Assembly (NCBI RefSeq): GCF_030247185.1
Contig: NC_080572.1
Span: 125,986,405 to 126,050,404, forward strand
Reading direction: 5' to 3'
From: Malaya genurostris
Taxonomy: Eukaryota; Arthropoda; Insecta; Diptera; Culicidae
DNA: 64,000 nucleotides
The notes under the pieces are model-generated. The model saw only the letters and a list, made by a program, of their open reading frames with translations. It ran no database searches and had not been told where the DNA came from. The position numbers and the translations under genes were made by a program. Below are positions 37,007-48,099 of this stretch, one piece after another (the stretch's first letter is position 1; each line of letters begins with the position of its first letter).

Positions 37007-37351
37007 ATGGTCGATGCGCTTTTCATTTTTTCTTCTTCTAGTGGAACCGAAACCATTCAGCACATATTAGTAGGGTTGCTGGTAAGAGCACATAACACCT
37101 CCTGGTGGAAATTCCGTGGTAAAAGGCATAATTGCCAATTCTCCATTCGCACACAGCGTCAAGATATCGTACTAGCTTTTTCCTTCACGAATTCAGTGGC
37201 ACACAAAGCCCCGAACGCTATGTGCAATCGATGTGAATTTCACAGCAGCATGTTTTATAGAGCTCCACAATCAGATCTGAAGGCACTCGAGAGTATGATC
37301 AGCAGCAGGTACACTATAGAAAAATGGAAGTGTGCTGACTTGGAAAATTAG
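37007..37351 (+). other. Unassigned 114-codon open frame, possible exon
   Basis: Open frame preceded inside by a strong pyrimidine tract ending TTTTTCTTCTTCTAG at 37044, which looks like a 3' splice site. The following 100 codons (GTETIQHILVGLL...) have mixed, non-repetitive composition with paired Cys and Trp, and end in TAG at 37349. A CTGGTAAGAG sequence at about 37078 could be a 5' splice site. I do not recognise the protein. It could be a host exon, a relic or chance. Confidence 0.25.
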
Positions 37352-38188
37352 TACTCTACCACTTGTAGCAGGTCGCAATGATACGCTATTTAGCTATAGA
37401 CAAACATTAAATCATGCAAATAGCTAACCCTCAGCTAAGTCCAAATAATATCAAATTTCCAAACAAACAGGCATATGTTAAATTTTTTTCATAATCACTT
37501 ATTATTATGTATGTTTTTATTAATTCTTGTACGTGTTGTCGCATCGTTTTCTTTAGAAAGAAGTTTTTTCTTTTCTAAATTGTTTTCCCATTAAGCATTT
37601 AACGACTGAACGAAGCCAAATGCTCTATCTCAAAATCACCGGTAGCTCCTCAATCTGGAGCATAAATTCTGTATTTGAAAAATATGCACTTTTGTGTAAA
37701 ATTTTCTATTGTATTGTGTAAAAATTAATAAAATATTGGGAAAAACTAGTTAAGAGCGCAATGTTTACATGTGATAAATTTCGGGTTGTCGAGATGGCTG
37801 GTTTTCCTCCAAGCAAGGAAAACTCGAACAAACTTGGTGTGGCAGGCGTTCAGTTAGCCGTACATAACGACCGACACAATCATCGGCCAAATAAATGAAA
37901 AAGAAGGTCTCCAGAAACGCCAATTGCCCTTCTTCCGGTCCCACTTAGTCAATGTTGCACATATTCTTCGTGCAACTAATTCATTCACGCATCCTCGCTG
38001 CGATTATACTGTCTTCGAATATGCTTCTCTCGAACAACGTTAAACTATTCACTGCACGAAAGAGGTTAATTTGCTTGTTCCAAAGACAGCACGAACGATC
38101 ATCGCGAATTAGGTTTTGACGATGATCGCTGCATGAACATTCGTTCCATATTCGCGTTAAGTCATTTGGGTGTATGTTCAATGCGAAT
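37352..38188. other. Anonymous DNA, left flank of I-clade LINE
   Basis: No domain found. This is the pre-insertion flank of the element at 38201. The other half of the same original sequence continues at 44307. Words such as CGAACGATCATCG (about 38092) and CGAACGATGATTA (about 44413) occur on both sides and hint that the target was itself a repeat, but I could not define one. Confidence 0.35.
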
Positions 38189-38200
38189 AACAACTGCAAG
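38189..38200 (+). repeat. Left target-site duplication of I-clade LINE
   Basis: AACAACTGCAAG, repeated exactly at 44295-44306 after the A-rich tail. A 12-bp duplication is in the normal range for endonuclease-primed LINE insertion and sets the 5' end of the element at about 38201. Confidence 0.85.
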
Positions 38201-38677
38201 GATTGCCGTTTCAACCTTCCGAGTGAACGGACGTGCTTTGTGTTTACTGCGAAAGCGTTGAAAACCAGTGCCGTGTGTGATAAAGTGACCGGACGATCAA
38301 AACTAGATTGCTATTGTGTAATAGACAATAGTGCTTTTTCCTGTGAGAGGTTTTATGCACATTATATACTGAAGCAGTGTATTGTTGTGAGCGGACGATC
38401 GAAACAGTACCGTTAGCCGGTGATTGTTCGATCGATCAAAACAGGCCCAGCGGTGTACGTGATATCACTGTGCGGATTAAAAAAGAGTGTGCTTTTTCCT
38501 CTCGGAGGTTTTTTGCACACCATCGCAGCGGCGATACGCCGATCGACGAGGGCTAGGCCTTGGTGGCCCCCGTTGGATTTAAGTTAAGTATCATTATTTA
38601 GTTTTTTTTCCTTCCTGCATTCGACTGTTCTATTTCTCCCCGATTCACTTATTTCTGTGCGGAGGTAGCTCCGCAAC
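38201..38677 (+). promoter_or_regulatory. 5' UTR with presumed internal promoter of I-clade LINE
   Basis: 477 bases from the duplication boundary to the ORF1 ATG. I-clade elements carry an internal promoter at the very 5' end, so this region is inferred to hold it. A near-repeat of a TGTGCTTTTTCCT...GAGGTTTT-TGCACA block occurs at about 38333-38360 and 38488-38517, together with repeated GCGGACGATCGAAA-like words. No TATA box is evident. Confidence 0.5.
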
Positions 38678-40024
38678 ATGTCTAGTGTAAATTCTGACCC
38701 CCCCGTTCCCGATGATCAAATGGAGACTTCCCTTGACTATAAAAAGTCTCGCATAAAGAGCTATCCGGATGGGCTCGCACTACCGGCCGGTCCTTATGCG
38801 GTCTATTTCCGGACCAAATCGAAAGAAAAAAAATTAAATATTTTAAAAATATCGCGGGACCTGTCCTCGCGATACAATACTATAAAAAGTTTTGATAAGA
38901 TACGTCCAGACAAGCTCAGGGTCCTGTTTACCAGTTCAAAACAGGCTAATGAGCTCGTTCAAAATGATCCTTTTACGCGGGAGTACCGCGTCTACGTGCC
39001 AGCTCGTGAAGTCGAAATCGACGGTGTGGTCACCGATTCGAGTTTGACTTGCGAGGACGTTCTTAAGTACGGGGCGGGTTGTTTTAAAGACCCCTCACTT
39101 AAGAATGTCAAGATACTGGATTGCAAGCGATTGCATTCAGTATCGATCGCCGGGGATGGAACAAAGTCCTATCCCCAATCAGACTCTTATCGTGTGACCT
39201 TCGCCGGTTCTGCTTTGCCCAACTACATCCTCTTGGACCGGGTTCGTTTGCCTGTTCGCCTATTCGTACCCCGAGTAATGAACTGTACTAATTGCAAACA
39301 ACTGGGGCATACAGCTACCCATTGCAGCAATAAGCCACGTTGTGCTAACTGTGGGGAAGCTCATGCGGACGGCTCTTGCGGTAAGGATGCTGAAAAGTGT
39401 CTCTACTGTAAGGAGGGTCCGCATGACCTCTCTGATTGTCCCGCTTACAAACTGCGAGGTGATCGAATGAAGCGTTCCCTAAAGGAGCACTCCAAGCGTT
39501 CTTTCGCAGAGATGCTTAAAAGTGCCACCCCTCCTAAACAGACAACGAACCCATATGCCTGCTTGTCAACTGACGAGAGCGATTCTGACGACCCTTTGGA
39601 AGGTCCATCTTCGGCGGTCCCTCATAGCTGTAGGAAAAGAATAAATAAATCCTCTCATAAGCTACCTAGTAAGGGTTCGAAGGTGTCTTCCGAAGGGCTT
39701 CGAAAAGTTACAGCTAACGGGAATCGGGACACAACACCGAAGCAAAAAGCTCCTGGTCTCGGAAAACTCAATTCCGAGATGGAATTCCCACGACTTCCCG
39801 GGACTACAAAATCCCCAAGCGTCCCAGAAAATCTACCAGAGAACCAACTAGGTGCTGGACTTATCAAGTTCTCTGATGTTGTGGACTGGATTTTTACAAC
39901 TTTCAATATTTCAGACCCTCTTAGAAGCATTTTAATTGCTTTCATGCCAACAGTAAAAACATATTTGAAGCAGTTGACTGCAAATTGGCCCCTTCTCTCA
40001 GCGATTGTATCCTTCGATGGCTAA
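38678..40024 (+). CDS. ORF1 protein, CCHC nucleic-acid-binding, I-clade LINE
   Basis: 448 codons. It is the RNA-binding and chaperone-type protein that packages the LINE transcript. Three zinc knuckles are visible: CTNCKQLGHTATHC (about residue 202), CANCGEAHADGSC (about 222) and CLYCKEGPHDLSDC (about 243). A basic segment follows (RGDRMKRSLKEHSKRSFAEML), then a Ser/Pro-rich linker and a hydrophobic C-terminus. The N-terminal 180 residues would include the RRM-like domain known from this family. The start ATG at 38678 is the first in frame. The stop overlaps the ORF2 start (ATGGCTAA, 40017-40024). Confidence 0.92.
   Translation: MSSVNSDPPVPDDQMETSLDYKKSRIKSYPDGLALPAGPYAVYFRTKSKEKKLNILKISRDLSSRYNTIKSFDKIRPDKLRVLFTSSKQANELVQNDPFTREYRVYVPAREVEIDGVVTDSSLTCEDVLKYGAGCFKDPSLKNVKILDCKRLHSVSIAGDGTKSYPQSDSYRVTFAGSALPNYILLDRVRLPVRLFVPRVMNCTNCKQLGHTATHCSNKPRCANCGEAHADGSCGKDAEKCLYCKEGPHDLSDCPAYKLRGDRMKRSLKEHSKRSFAEMLKSATPPKQTTNPYACLSTDESDSDDPLEGPSSAVPHSCRKRINKSSHKLPSKGSKVSSEGLRKVTANGNRDTTPKQKAPGLGKLNSEMEFPRLPGTTKSPSVPENLPENQLGAGLIKFSDVVDWIFTTFNISDPLRSILIAFMPTVKTYLKQLTANWPLLSAIVSFDG
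40017..40024 (+). promoter_or_regulatory. ATGGCTAA stop/start overlap between ORF1 and ORF2
   Basis: The ORF2 ATG lies five bases before the ORF1 TAA, in a different frame. Such coupling suggests ORF2 is translated by termination and reinitiation, a mode shown for some two-ORF LINEs. That mechanism is inferred here from the arrangement only. Confidence 0.6.
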
Positions 40025-43000
40025 ATCATCCACCGAGGTCACGGATCTAATCACTGTTTTACAGTGGAATTGCAGAAGTATCATCCCAAAAATAGATTCT
40101 TTTAAGTTTCTAGTAAATGATCTGAAATGTGACGCATTTGCATTGTGCGAAACTTGGCTAACTTCTGAAATATCCTTAAACTTCCACGATTTTAACATTA
40201 TTCGCCTGGATCGAGATGTTCCCTATGGAGGAGTACTTTTAGGGATCAAAAAGTGCTATTCTTTTTATCGAACTAACCTCCCCTCGATACCAGGTATTGA
40301 AGTTGTCGCATGTCATGTTACAATCAAAGGTAAGGACCTTTGTATTGCTTCCATCTACATTCCCCCTAGAGCCTTGGTTGGGCATCGGCGGCTCAGTAAT
40401 ATCATAGAGCTCCTTCCCGCACCGACGTTGGTTTTAGGAGACTTTAACTCACACGGTACGGGATGGGGCTGTCTTCACGACGATAACAGATCAGCTATGA
40501 TCCATGATATTTGCGACAACTTCAATATGACAATCTTGAATACGGGAGAAATGACACGGATTCCTGCACCACCAGCAAGACCAAGTGCGCTGGATTTATC
40601 CCTTTGCTCGACATCGCTACGGTTGGATTGCACGTGGGAGGTAATTCCAGATCCCCACGGTAGTGATCATCTACCGATCGTAATATCAATCACCAGCGGC
40701 TTAAAACCATCGAAAATAATCAATGTTTCGTATGACCTCACACGAAATATTGATTGGAATAGCTATGCGACCTCGATATCTGAGAAACTTGAAAGAACTC
40801 TACAACTTCCTCCGGAGGAAGAGTACACGTTTTTGGCTGGCTTGATTCTCGATACTGCGATTCAAGCTCAGACGAAACGTGTACCCGGCGCAAAAACTAA
40901 CATCCGTCCTCCCAACCCGTGGTGGGACAAAGAGTGCACAAATTTAAACGCGGAGAGAGCCTCCGCGTATAAAATATTCAGAAAAAATGGAACACCTGAT
41001 AATTACCGGAATTACGCGGCGTTAGACGTTAAAATTAAGAACTTGATTAGAGCTAAGAAACGCGGTTACTGGCGTCGGTTCGTAGACGGCCTAACAAAAG
41101 AAACATCTATGAGCACTCTTTGGAACACAGCCCGACGAATGCGCAATCATAACACCACGAATGAAAGCGAGGAATACTCCAACCGCTGGATATTCGATTT
41201 CGCTAAAAAAGTATGCCCAGACTCTGTTCCGGAACAGAAGATCACCCGCGCCGCGACACCAAATACAAACGAATCACCGTTTTCGATGGTAGAGCTTTCA
41301 CTTGCACTTTTGTCATGTAACAATAAAGCCCCGGGATTAGACAGAATAAAATTCAACTTGTTGAAAAATCTGCCTGACCCCGCCAAAAGGCGCTTGCTGA
41401 ATTTATTCAACAAGTTCCTCACGGGTAATATTGTCCCACACGACTGGAGACAAGTCAGAGTTATCGCCATCCAAAAACCAGGGAAACCAGCCTCCGATCA
41501 CAATTCGTATCGGCCGATTGCTATGCTTTCCTGTATCCGGAAATTGTTCGAAAAAATGATTCTGTTTCGTCTAGACAATTGGGTCGAAACTAATGGTTTA
41601 CTTTCAGATACACAATTTGGTTTCCGCAGGGGCAAAGGAACGAACGATTGTCTTGCGTTGCTCTCAACAGAAATTCAAATGGCATTTGCTCGTAAAGAAC
41701 AAATGGCGTCAGTTTTCCTAGACATTAAGGGGGCTTTTGACTCAGTTTCTATAAATATCCTATCTGAGAAGTTGCATCAGCATGGTCTTTCGCCAGTTTT
41801 GAACAACTTTTTACATAATCTATTGTCTGAGAAACACATGTACTTTGCGCATGGTGATTTGTCGACAATACGATTCAGCTACATGGGTCTTCCTCAGGGC
41901 TCATGCTTAAGCCCCCTTTTATACAATTTTTACGTAAGTAATATCGATGAATGTATCAACACATCTTGCACGCTAAGACAACTTGCCGACGACAGCGTTG
42001 TGTCTATTATAGGACCCAAAGCTGCCGATCTCCAAGGACCATTACAAGATACTCTCGACAACTTATCATCATGGGCTCTTCAAATGGGTATCGAGTTCTC
42101 TACGGAGAAAACTGAGCTGGTTGTATTTTCGAGGAAGCGAGAACCAGCACAATTACAGCTTCAACTAGGGGGTGAAACCATAGCTCAGGCCTTCACATTT
42201 AAATATCTCGGGGTCTGGTTCGACTCCAAAGGCACCTGGGGATGTCACATTAGGTATCTGAAACAAAAATGCCAGCAGAGAATCAACTTTCTTCGTACAA
42301 TAACCGGATCATGGTGGGGTGCCCACCCAGGAGACCTGATCAGGTTGTATCAAACAACGATATTGTCCGTGATGGAATACGGATGCTTCTGCTTCCGATC
42401 AGTGGCGAACACTCATTTCATCAAGCTGGAAAGAATTCAGTATCGTTGTTTGCGTATTGCCTTGGGTTGCATGCAATCGACTCATACGATGAGCCTCGAA
42501 GTGCTGGCAGGCGTTCTTCCACTGAAAAACCGGTTCTGGGATCTCTCATATCGTTTGCTCATTCGATGCGACATTTTGAATCCTCTGGTGATTGAAAACT
42601 TCGAAAGGTTAGTTGAGCTTAACTCTCAAACCCGTTTTATGTCCTTGTATTTTGATTACATGGCTCAGAATATTAATCCTTCTTCGTTTGTTTCCAACCG
42701 TGCTCATTTCTTGGATACTTCTGATTCTACTGTGTTTTTCGACACATCCATGAGAGAAGAAATTCGTGGAATTCCGGATCACGTGCGCCCTCAAGTGGCC
42801 CCAAATATTTTTTATAATAAATTTAGAACAGTCAACTGTGAAAAGGTGTTTTACACTGACGGATCAAACACCAACGAGTCCACAGGCTTCGGCATCTTCA
42901 ATCAAAACATCACCGCTTCTTACAAACTCAGTGATCCGGCTTCAGTTTACGTCGCAGAATTAGCTGCTATTCAGTACACCCTCGAGATCATTGAAACCAT

Positions 43001-43697
43001 GCCCAAAGACCATTACTTCATTGTCACGGACAGTCTAAGTTCAATAGAAGCTCTCCGGGCAATGAAGCCAGGAAAGTATCCCCCATATTTCCTGGGGAAA
43101 ATACGGGAACATTTGAGAACTTTATCTGAACGGTCTTATTTAATATCGTTAGTCTGGGTCCCTTCGCATTGTTCCATTCCGGGCAATGAAAAGGCAGACT
43201 TATTGGCTAAAGTGGGCGCATTGGAAGGTGATATTTATGAAAGACCAATCTGCTTCAATGAATTTTTCAGTATTTCTCGTCAGAAAACTCTCGAAAGTTG
43301 GCAAACTTCATGGACGAATGACGAACTGGGACGATGGCTACACTCCATTATCCCTAAGGTATCGACGAAACCTTGGTTCAAGGGGATGAACATGAGTCGT
43401 GATTTCATTCGCGTTATGTCACGGCTCATGTCAAATCACTATACATTCAACGCACATCTCCGGCGTATCGGGATCGTGGAGAACGGGCTCTGCACCTGTG
43501 GCGACGGTTATCAGGACATCGAGCATGTCGTGTGGTCGTGCGTAGAGTATCGTGACGCCAGGTCGAAGCTACTGGAATCCCTCAGGGCCCGAGGTAGACC
43601 GCCTGAGGTGCCGGTTCGGGATGTGTTGGCGAGTCGGGATAGTTCATATATGCTTCTCATATACCAGTACCTCAAACACATTGATATACAAGTGTAA
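40017..43697 (+). CDS. ORF2 polyprotein (EN-RT-RNase H), I-clade LINE
   Basis: 1226 codons from the ATG at 40017; an upstream in-frame TTG at 40005 is unlikely to be the start. An EEP endonuclease occupies about residues 10-230 (QWNCRSI, ALCETWL, LVLGDFNSHGTGWG, and SDHLPI with the catalytic His). The reverse transcriptase spans about 475-740 (FLDIKGAFDSV near 567, LPQGSCLSPLLYNF, catalytic LADD near 656). RNase H lies at about 945-1065 (FYTDGSN, AELAAIQYTL, VTDSLSS, WVPSHCSIPGNEKAD). A final CTCGDGYQDIEHVVWSC is the Cys/His cluster. Complete and probably enzymatically competent. Confidence 0.95.
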   Translation: MAKSSTEVTDLITVLQWNCRSIIPKIDSFKFLVNDLKCDAFALCETWLTSEISLNFHDFNIIRLDRDVPYGGVLLGIKKCYSFYRTNLPSIPGIEVVACHVTIKGKDLCIASIYIPPRALVGHRRLSNIIELLPAPTLVLGDFNSHGTGWGCLHDDNRSAMIHDICDNFNMTILNTGEMTRIPAPPARPSALDLSLCSTSLRLDCTWEVIPDPHGSDHLPIVISITSGLKPSKIINVSYDLTRNIDWNSYATSISEKLERTLQLPPEEEYTFLAGLILDTAIQAQTKRVPGAKTNIRPPNPWWDKECTNLNAERASAYKIFRKNGTPDNYRNYAALDVKIKNLIRAKKRGYWRRFVDGLTKETSMSTLWNTARRMRNHNTTNESEEYSNRWIFDFAKKVCPDSVPEQKITRAATPNTNESPFSMVELSLALLSCNNKAPGLDRIKFNLLKNLPDPAKRRLLNLFNKFLTGNIVPHDWRQVRVIAIQKPGKPASDHNSYRPIAMLSCIRKLFEKMILFRLDNWVETNGLLSDTQFGFRRGKGTNDCLALLSTEIQMAFARKEQMASVFLDIKGAFDSVSINILSEKLHQHGLSPVLNNFLHNLLSEKHMYFAHGDLSTIRFSYMGLPQGSCLSPLLYNFYVSNIDECINTSCTLRQLADDSVVSIIGPKAADLQGPLQDTLDNLSSWALQMGIEFSTEKTELVVFSRKREPAQLQLQLGGETIAQAFTFKYLGVWFDSKGTWGCHIRYLKQKCQQRINFLRTITGSWWGAHPGDLIRLYQTTILSVMEYGCFCFRSVANTHFIKLERIQYRCLRIALGCMQSTHTMSLEVLAGVLPLKNRFWDLSYRLLIRCDILNPLVIENFERLVELNSQTRFMSLYFDYMAQNINPSSFVSNRAHFLDTSDSTVFFDTSMREEIRGIPDHVRPQVAPNIFYNKFRTVNCEKVFYTDGSNTNESTGFGIFNQNITASYKLSDPASVYVAELAAIQYTLEIIETMPKDHYFIVTDSLSSIEALRAMKPGKYPPYFLGKIREHLRTLSERSYLISLVWVPSHCSIPGNEKADLLAKVGALEGDIYERPICFNEFFSISRQKTLESWQTSWTNDELGRWLHSIIPKVSTKPWFKGMNMSRDFIRVMSRLMSNHYTFNAHLRRIGIVENGLCTCGDGYQDIEHVVWSCVEYRDARSKLLESLRARGRPPEVPVRDVLASRDSSYMLLIYQYLKHIDIQV

Positions 43698-44294
43698 TGT
43701 GTTATTCCTCGCTCAGAAAATATAATCTCCACCTACAGGTTCGACACTAACATCCGCCCGATTCTCTCGATCCCCGTCCCTGTTCACCATCTTCATTGGA
43801 ATTAACAAGATCTTTTTTTTTGTCACTAACTTTTTCGTTCCCCTTTCCCTGTTTTTTCACCATCTCGATGGCAACTAATTAGATCTCTGTCGTTTTCAAA
43901 CATTTTGTTCCCACACCCCTTTTTTACCCCGTTTCCCACAATATTTACTTCTTTTTTTCATTCTCTTCCGTAACATCACCATCACCGGAAGACCGCTCCA
44001 GTCAATGACCAGCATGCGGGCCACCCGCCGGGCCTTCGTAGCCTGGGGGTGTTTCCCGCGGACCCTCACGGACCGAAGAATGCGGCCAACATAGAAAATT
44101 ACCATCGCCATCTGGAATCATCTCATCCTAAATTCAATTCACCGGCCACTACCGATCGCCAGATACTATATTACATAATGATACTACTCTAGTTTTAAGT
44201 TAGACGATAATTAAGATTAGTAAATACCCTTGGCATCTTAGAGCTTAAGCAGTGTGCCTTAATATTATATTATATTATTGAATAAAAAAAAAAA
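43698..44294 (+). other. 3' UTR and A tail of I-clade LINE
   Basis: About 590 bases with two related blocks near 43800 and 43870 (CACCATCTTCATTGGAATTAACAAG versus CACCATCTCGATGGCAACTAATTAG), then ATTATATTATATTATTGAAT and the A run. No open frame of note. Confidence 0.7.
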
Positions 44295-44306
44295 AACAAC
44301 TGCAAG

Positions 44307-46500
44307 AAATAGATCTTCGTGTGAGCAACGAAGCAGTGTCGGCTTCGTTCGCCCCCGAATATACGGACAAGTCCGAATATCAGAGCGATTTTCGAACAAA
44401 GGCGAAGGAAAACGAACGATGATTATTGGCGTTCGTTGCATTTTTGATATTCGATCAACATTGCATTCAGTTTTGGCGTGTCCTGGCATCGTGCCATTCC
44501 ACGTGATGGTATAAAGAAAGCGTAGTGGTTTTTGAATAGAAGTAGGCGATTTCTCTAAACTCGTCTGAACTTTGCTCTATAGAAAAAAGTGGGTGGGTAA
44601 TTTCAGAGACATAACCGGATGAAAGTGAATACGAAAAATTTCCTCTAACTTAATGCAGATGTAATAAACAATGACATATCTGACACCACTTGTATATCCC
44701 TCAATAACCAAAAAACGTATTCCAACCAATACATATTATGCATTTTACTTGAATGCCAAATAATCGAATTTTGGATTCATTGACACACGTTTGGTGCGAA
44801 GCTCGCACTGCGAACGGTTTATAAAACTGATTATTTTCACTTCTGATTTGCGTATTTTAACGGTTGAACATTTTTATATCTCTTTTGTAAACGCTTATGA
44901 CCCTTATGACCCTTCTCGGAGTAATTTGCTCCAAAGCAAACGACTAGAAGCTGAATGCTGATGTAATTGATCTTGTTTGAAGCGAAACTCACACTGTGAA
45001 TGGTATACAAAACAAAATCGGCCAATTTTTTTCAATACCAGAGCAAACACTGCGTGAGCTGCGAATGGCGTACTGAACCAATAGCAAAACGGCGATTCGC
45101 GTAATACTTAAAGAAGAAAATATCATAGTAATTCTTTGTGACCAATAGTGGAGGCTATGAAAAGAGCTGAACAATTATATTACTTCGATGGTCCACAATA
45201 TTAATGACATTCCTTAAACATCAGAATATTCCTCTTCCACATGAAACTTAAATCTGTATCTAGAACTGAATTGTGGACCTTATCTATATTCAGGAACTGA
45301 ATCCTTGAAATGAGACGTTCGAGATGCACTTGCTTGATTTCCTGATCAGTCAATCCAAGTAGCAATCCGCAACTAGTTCTGATACGACTAAGTCCAAGCT
45401 ATGTTGCAACAAGAGCACGAACATGTCTTTATGTTACGCTGATTAACAAGGTGGCGGCAATATTTCTTCATAACATAATTAGTTACGAAATAGTTGTTTA
45501 AGATTCCATTCACCACATCTGTTTGTCATATTGAACCAATTATGCTATGCTTCTGGCTACAAGTCGAAAACAAGTTTATGTGCCGATGCGGAACCATTAT
45601 AAACACGTAAGTGTATGTGCAAATCGTTACTGTGAATTGATATAGCAGTAACGTAAATATTACAAGATTATAACATAAAATATCTACACTGATTCAGATA
45701 GCTACTGGTTGGTTTTCGCAACGCAATGATTACGATACATCCTAGAAACCTTTTGTTGACATTAATATGGCGATCATACAATGCAGTCGCAATAAGTGTA
45801 TAAAATATAAATAAAACAAGAATTTTACTTTTTTTAAACCACTTTTTGACAAAAAATAACGAACGGCAGAGTAGTCATTTTTTTCTATGCACTATCATTG
45901 ACACCAATAAAACATAATAGGGATTCAACATCGATTGCGACAATATTATAATTCACATTATATATGATTTTAAAATAATGAGAATTTAGTGTTCATGGAT
46001 TGATTTTAAGCAAAAATGAGCTTCCACACAAAAAAATGTTAGTCCAAATGTTGTACCTTATGAGTTGTGTTAAAAGGAAGGATCGTTCATTTGGGTATGG
46101 TACTGAAATTGAGTAAAACGAACACTGGTATATAAAAAAATCTCTGATTTGATTTTCTGAATGTTTGAAGACGATCAGTTGAATTGATGAATTTTTTCGA
46201 ACATTTTTTGTGGTGCAATTTGAGTCCCTCCACCTCTTACTCTTTTCTTCCATATAAACTGGAATGTCGTACTTAATGTTTTCATGCTCCACATATTGTT
46301 ATTATTGTTGTCTATAGAGTATTCGATTACTTTACGCTCCTTAGAGAATTAAATGTATACGGCATTTTTAGTTTTGTTCAGTTGAACCAAATGCAATGCT
46401 TTAGACGTAGATGCATTTGTTTTATAAGCCAAGTTTCAAGTTCATGTATCAAAGGTCGATTTTTGCACTGCCTGAAGACCAAGTGCAGATGCTACCATAT
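44307..46500. other. Anonymous AT-rich DNA with local diverged repeats
   Basis: Right flank of the LINE. 44581-44640 is a copy of the 1681-1745 repeat. Three diverged copies of a GCGAAGCTCGCACTGCGAAC-like word followed by an AAAAC context occur at about 44789, 44977 and 45046. 45345-45410 is the inverse of 21070-21140. No gene supported. Confidence 0.4.
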
Positions 46501-46529
46501 TAGACCTACAGTAAATGAAACTGAAATAT

Positions 46530-47400
46530 TTTGTAGTGAATACGACTTACTTTACTATGGGGCGTCTTTTCAAAATTTACCCCGTACAAGAATGGGAAGA
46601 ACTTAATCGTGAATATCTCTTGTTGTACTTAAAACAACATCATTTTTTTTAACAAGTTACCGGTAATAAGAGCAAGAATTTGTAATTAAATTTTCAACAA
46701 GGTGAGATTATCATAAAAAACTTAAAAACAAAGTTTTCTAAACTATTTGGAAAAATTGAGAAAAATTCATCAGGCTTGCTTACTTTTTTCGCACACGGAC
46801 GACGGTTTTGAGATAGTCAGGCACATATCAGTCCTGATGTTCTACTGGACAAGTATGAAAGGTAAACTTTGATCGAAAACCGTCCATTTATTCTAGTTCG
46901 TTAGGCGGAGCTGGATGTCGTGGTGAGGTTCTTCCACCAACGTCAGTAACGACAAACATGGTATAAAGCGTGATACGCTCAGGGCGTGGTCTCATTCGGA
47001 CGCAAATCGCATTCAGCTGATGAGTACTGAATTTAGATTCGGGGACTGAATTCTGGATTGATATCTGTAAATAAATTGCAAAACTGAGTTCCGAATCTTT
47101 TCTGGTACATTTGAATGCTGAATTTAATATTGAGATTTCAAATTAATCTTAGAAATTTAATTTCTAAATTCTGTTTTAGAACTTAGGTCCAGTATTCAGA
47201 GCTTACATGCTGAAACTGAATTCTGGAACTAGATTTCGGAACTAAATTCAAATTAAGAATTAAATTCTAGATCTATATTGCAACTGAATTTTTAGCCTAT
47301 GTAGTTCTTGAACGCAGGCCCGGTTCCTGAATTCTATAAATTAGTTCTTCTTAAAACTAATATATTCTCATAGAACTATTCGAAGTTTTCCTACTATTTA
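46530..47400 (-). repeat. A+C repeat, inverted copy without LINE
   Basis: Read on the minus strand this gives the AT-rich GAATTCAG/TTAGTTC region, then GTTGGTGGAAGAACCTCACC, CCAGTAGAACATCAGGACTG and TGCCTGACTATCTCAAAACC, followed by CAAGAGATATTCACGATTAA and GGTAAATTTTGAAAAG. The order matches A-repeat unit 3 plus the C segment (16831-17790). It is diverged and undisturbed by LINE B, so it serves as the pre-insertion reference. A 74-codon frame at 46382-46606 overlaps its edge and is not a gene. Confidence 0.7.
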
Positions 47401-47989
47401 AATCTACAAATTACATACTCGCGTTACCTACTGGTCAGGTGTCAAATTTATCAATTGACACGATTCATTCATTCTAGCCTGCGCAGTTGACTTTTAATAT
47501 CAGTAAATCAGTTATCAAAGTACTTTTTTTAAATTTTCTTCAATTGAAATTATTGTAATTCCTTACCGTTTATACTCTCTTTTATCCTTTCTTACTAATT
47601 TGTGTGCTAAAATAAGTGTGATATACTATCAACTTATGAGAACGACTTTAGATATTCAGAAGTGTGAAAAGTGTTGTTTTATTCGTATTAACGCCATCCA
47701 GTTATGTCTTTGACATTACCCTACCCCTTTTTTCAAGAAAAAATCATCTCGGAGTATTGCCAATGCATCTGTATCTTAGATATTGGAACTTCAACACCAA
47801 TACAATACTGTATAATAATGATAGCGACGAGTTCCCTCCAATGTCTCGAATAGGCGAATAGCTCTGTCTATAACTAAAATAAATTTGAAAGTTTACCTCA
47901 CAATTTGATTTCATTTCCTATTGGACAACTATGATAAAAAACTGGCATAGGCATTTGTTGGTGAGGGTTTTTTGCCTACCCAATTGACT
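47401..47989. other. Anonymous DNA
   Basis: Includes the inverted copy of the 1681-1745 repeat at 47668-47732. Nothing else recognised. Confidence 0.35.
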
Positions 47990-48099
47990 GTTGACAATGT
48001 TCGTCCCGCTGGTTGACTAGCAAATTGAAATCGAGAACACCGTGTTGGGATTCGACACAGCATATTTGCTCGGTTGACATGTTACCAGCGCAACCAAAT

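Larger units (their letters stand above)
38201..44294 (+). mobile_element. Full-length I-clade LINE (two intact ORFs)
   Basis: 6.1-kb non-LTR retrotransposon with a 477-bp 5' UTR, ORF1, ORF2, a ~600-bp 3' UTR and a short A tail (44285-44294), flanked by a 12-bp target duplication. It is distinctly GC-richer than its surroundings. Both ORFs are free of stops and frameshifts, and all catalytic motifs are present. The domain order of endonuclease, RT, RNase H and Cys/His tail, with three CCHC knuckles in ORF1, is that of the I clade. A related but separate subfamily is present as truncated copies at 56535-59361. Confidence 0.93.
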
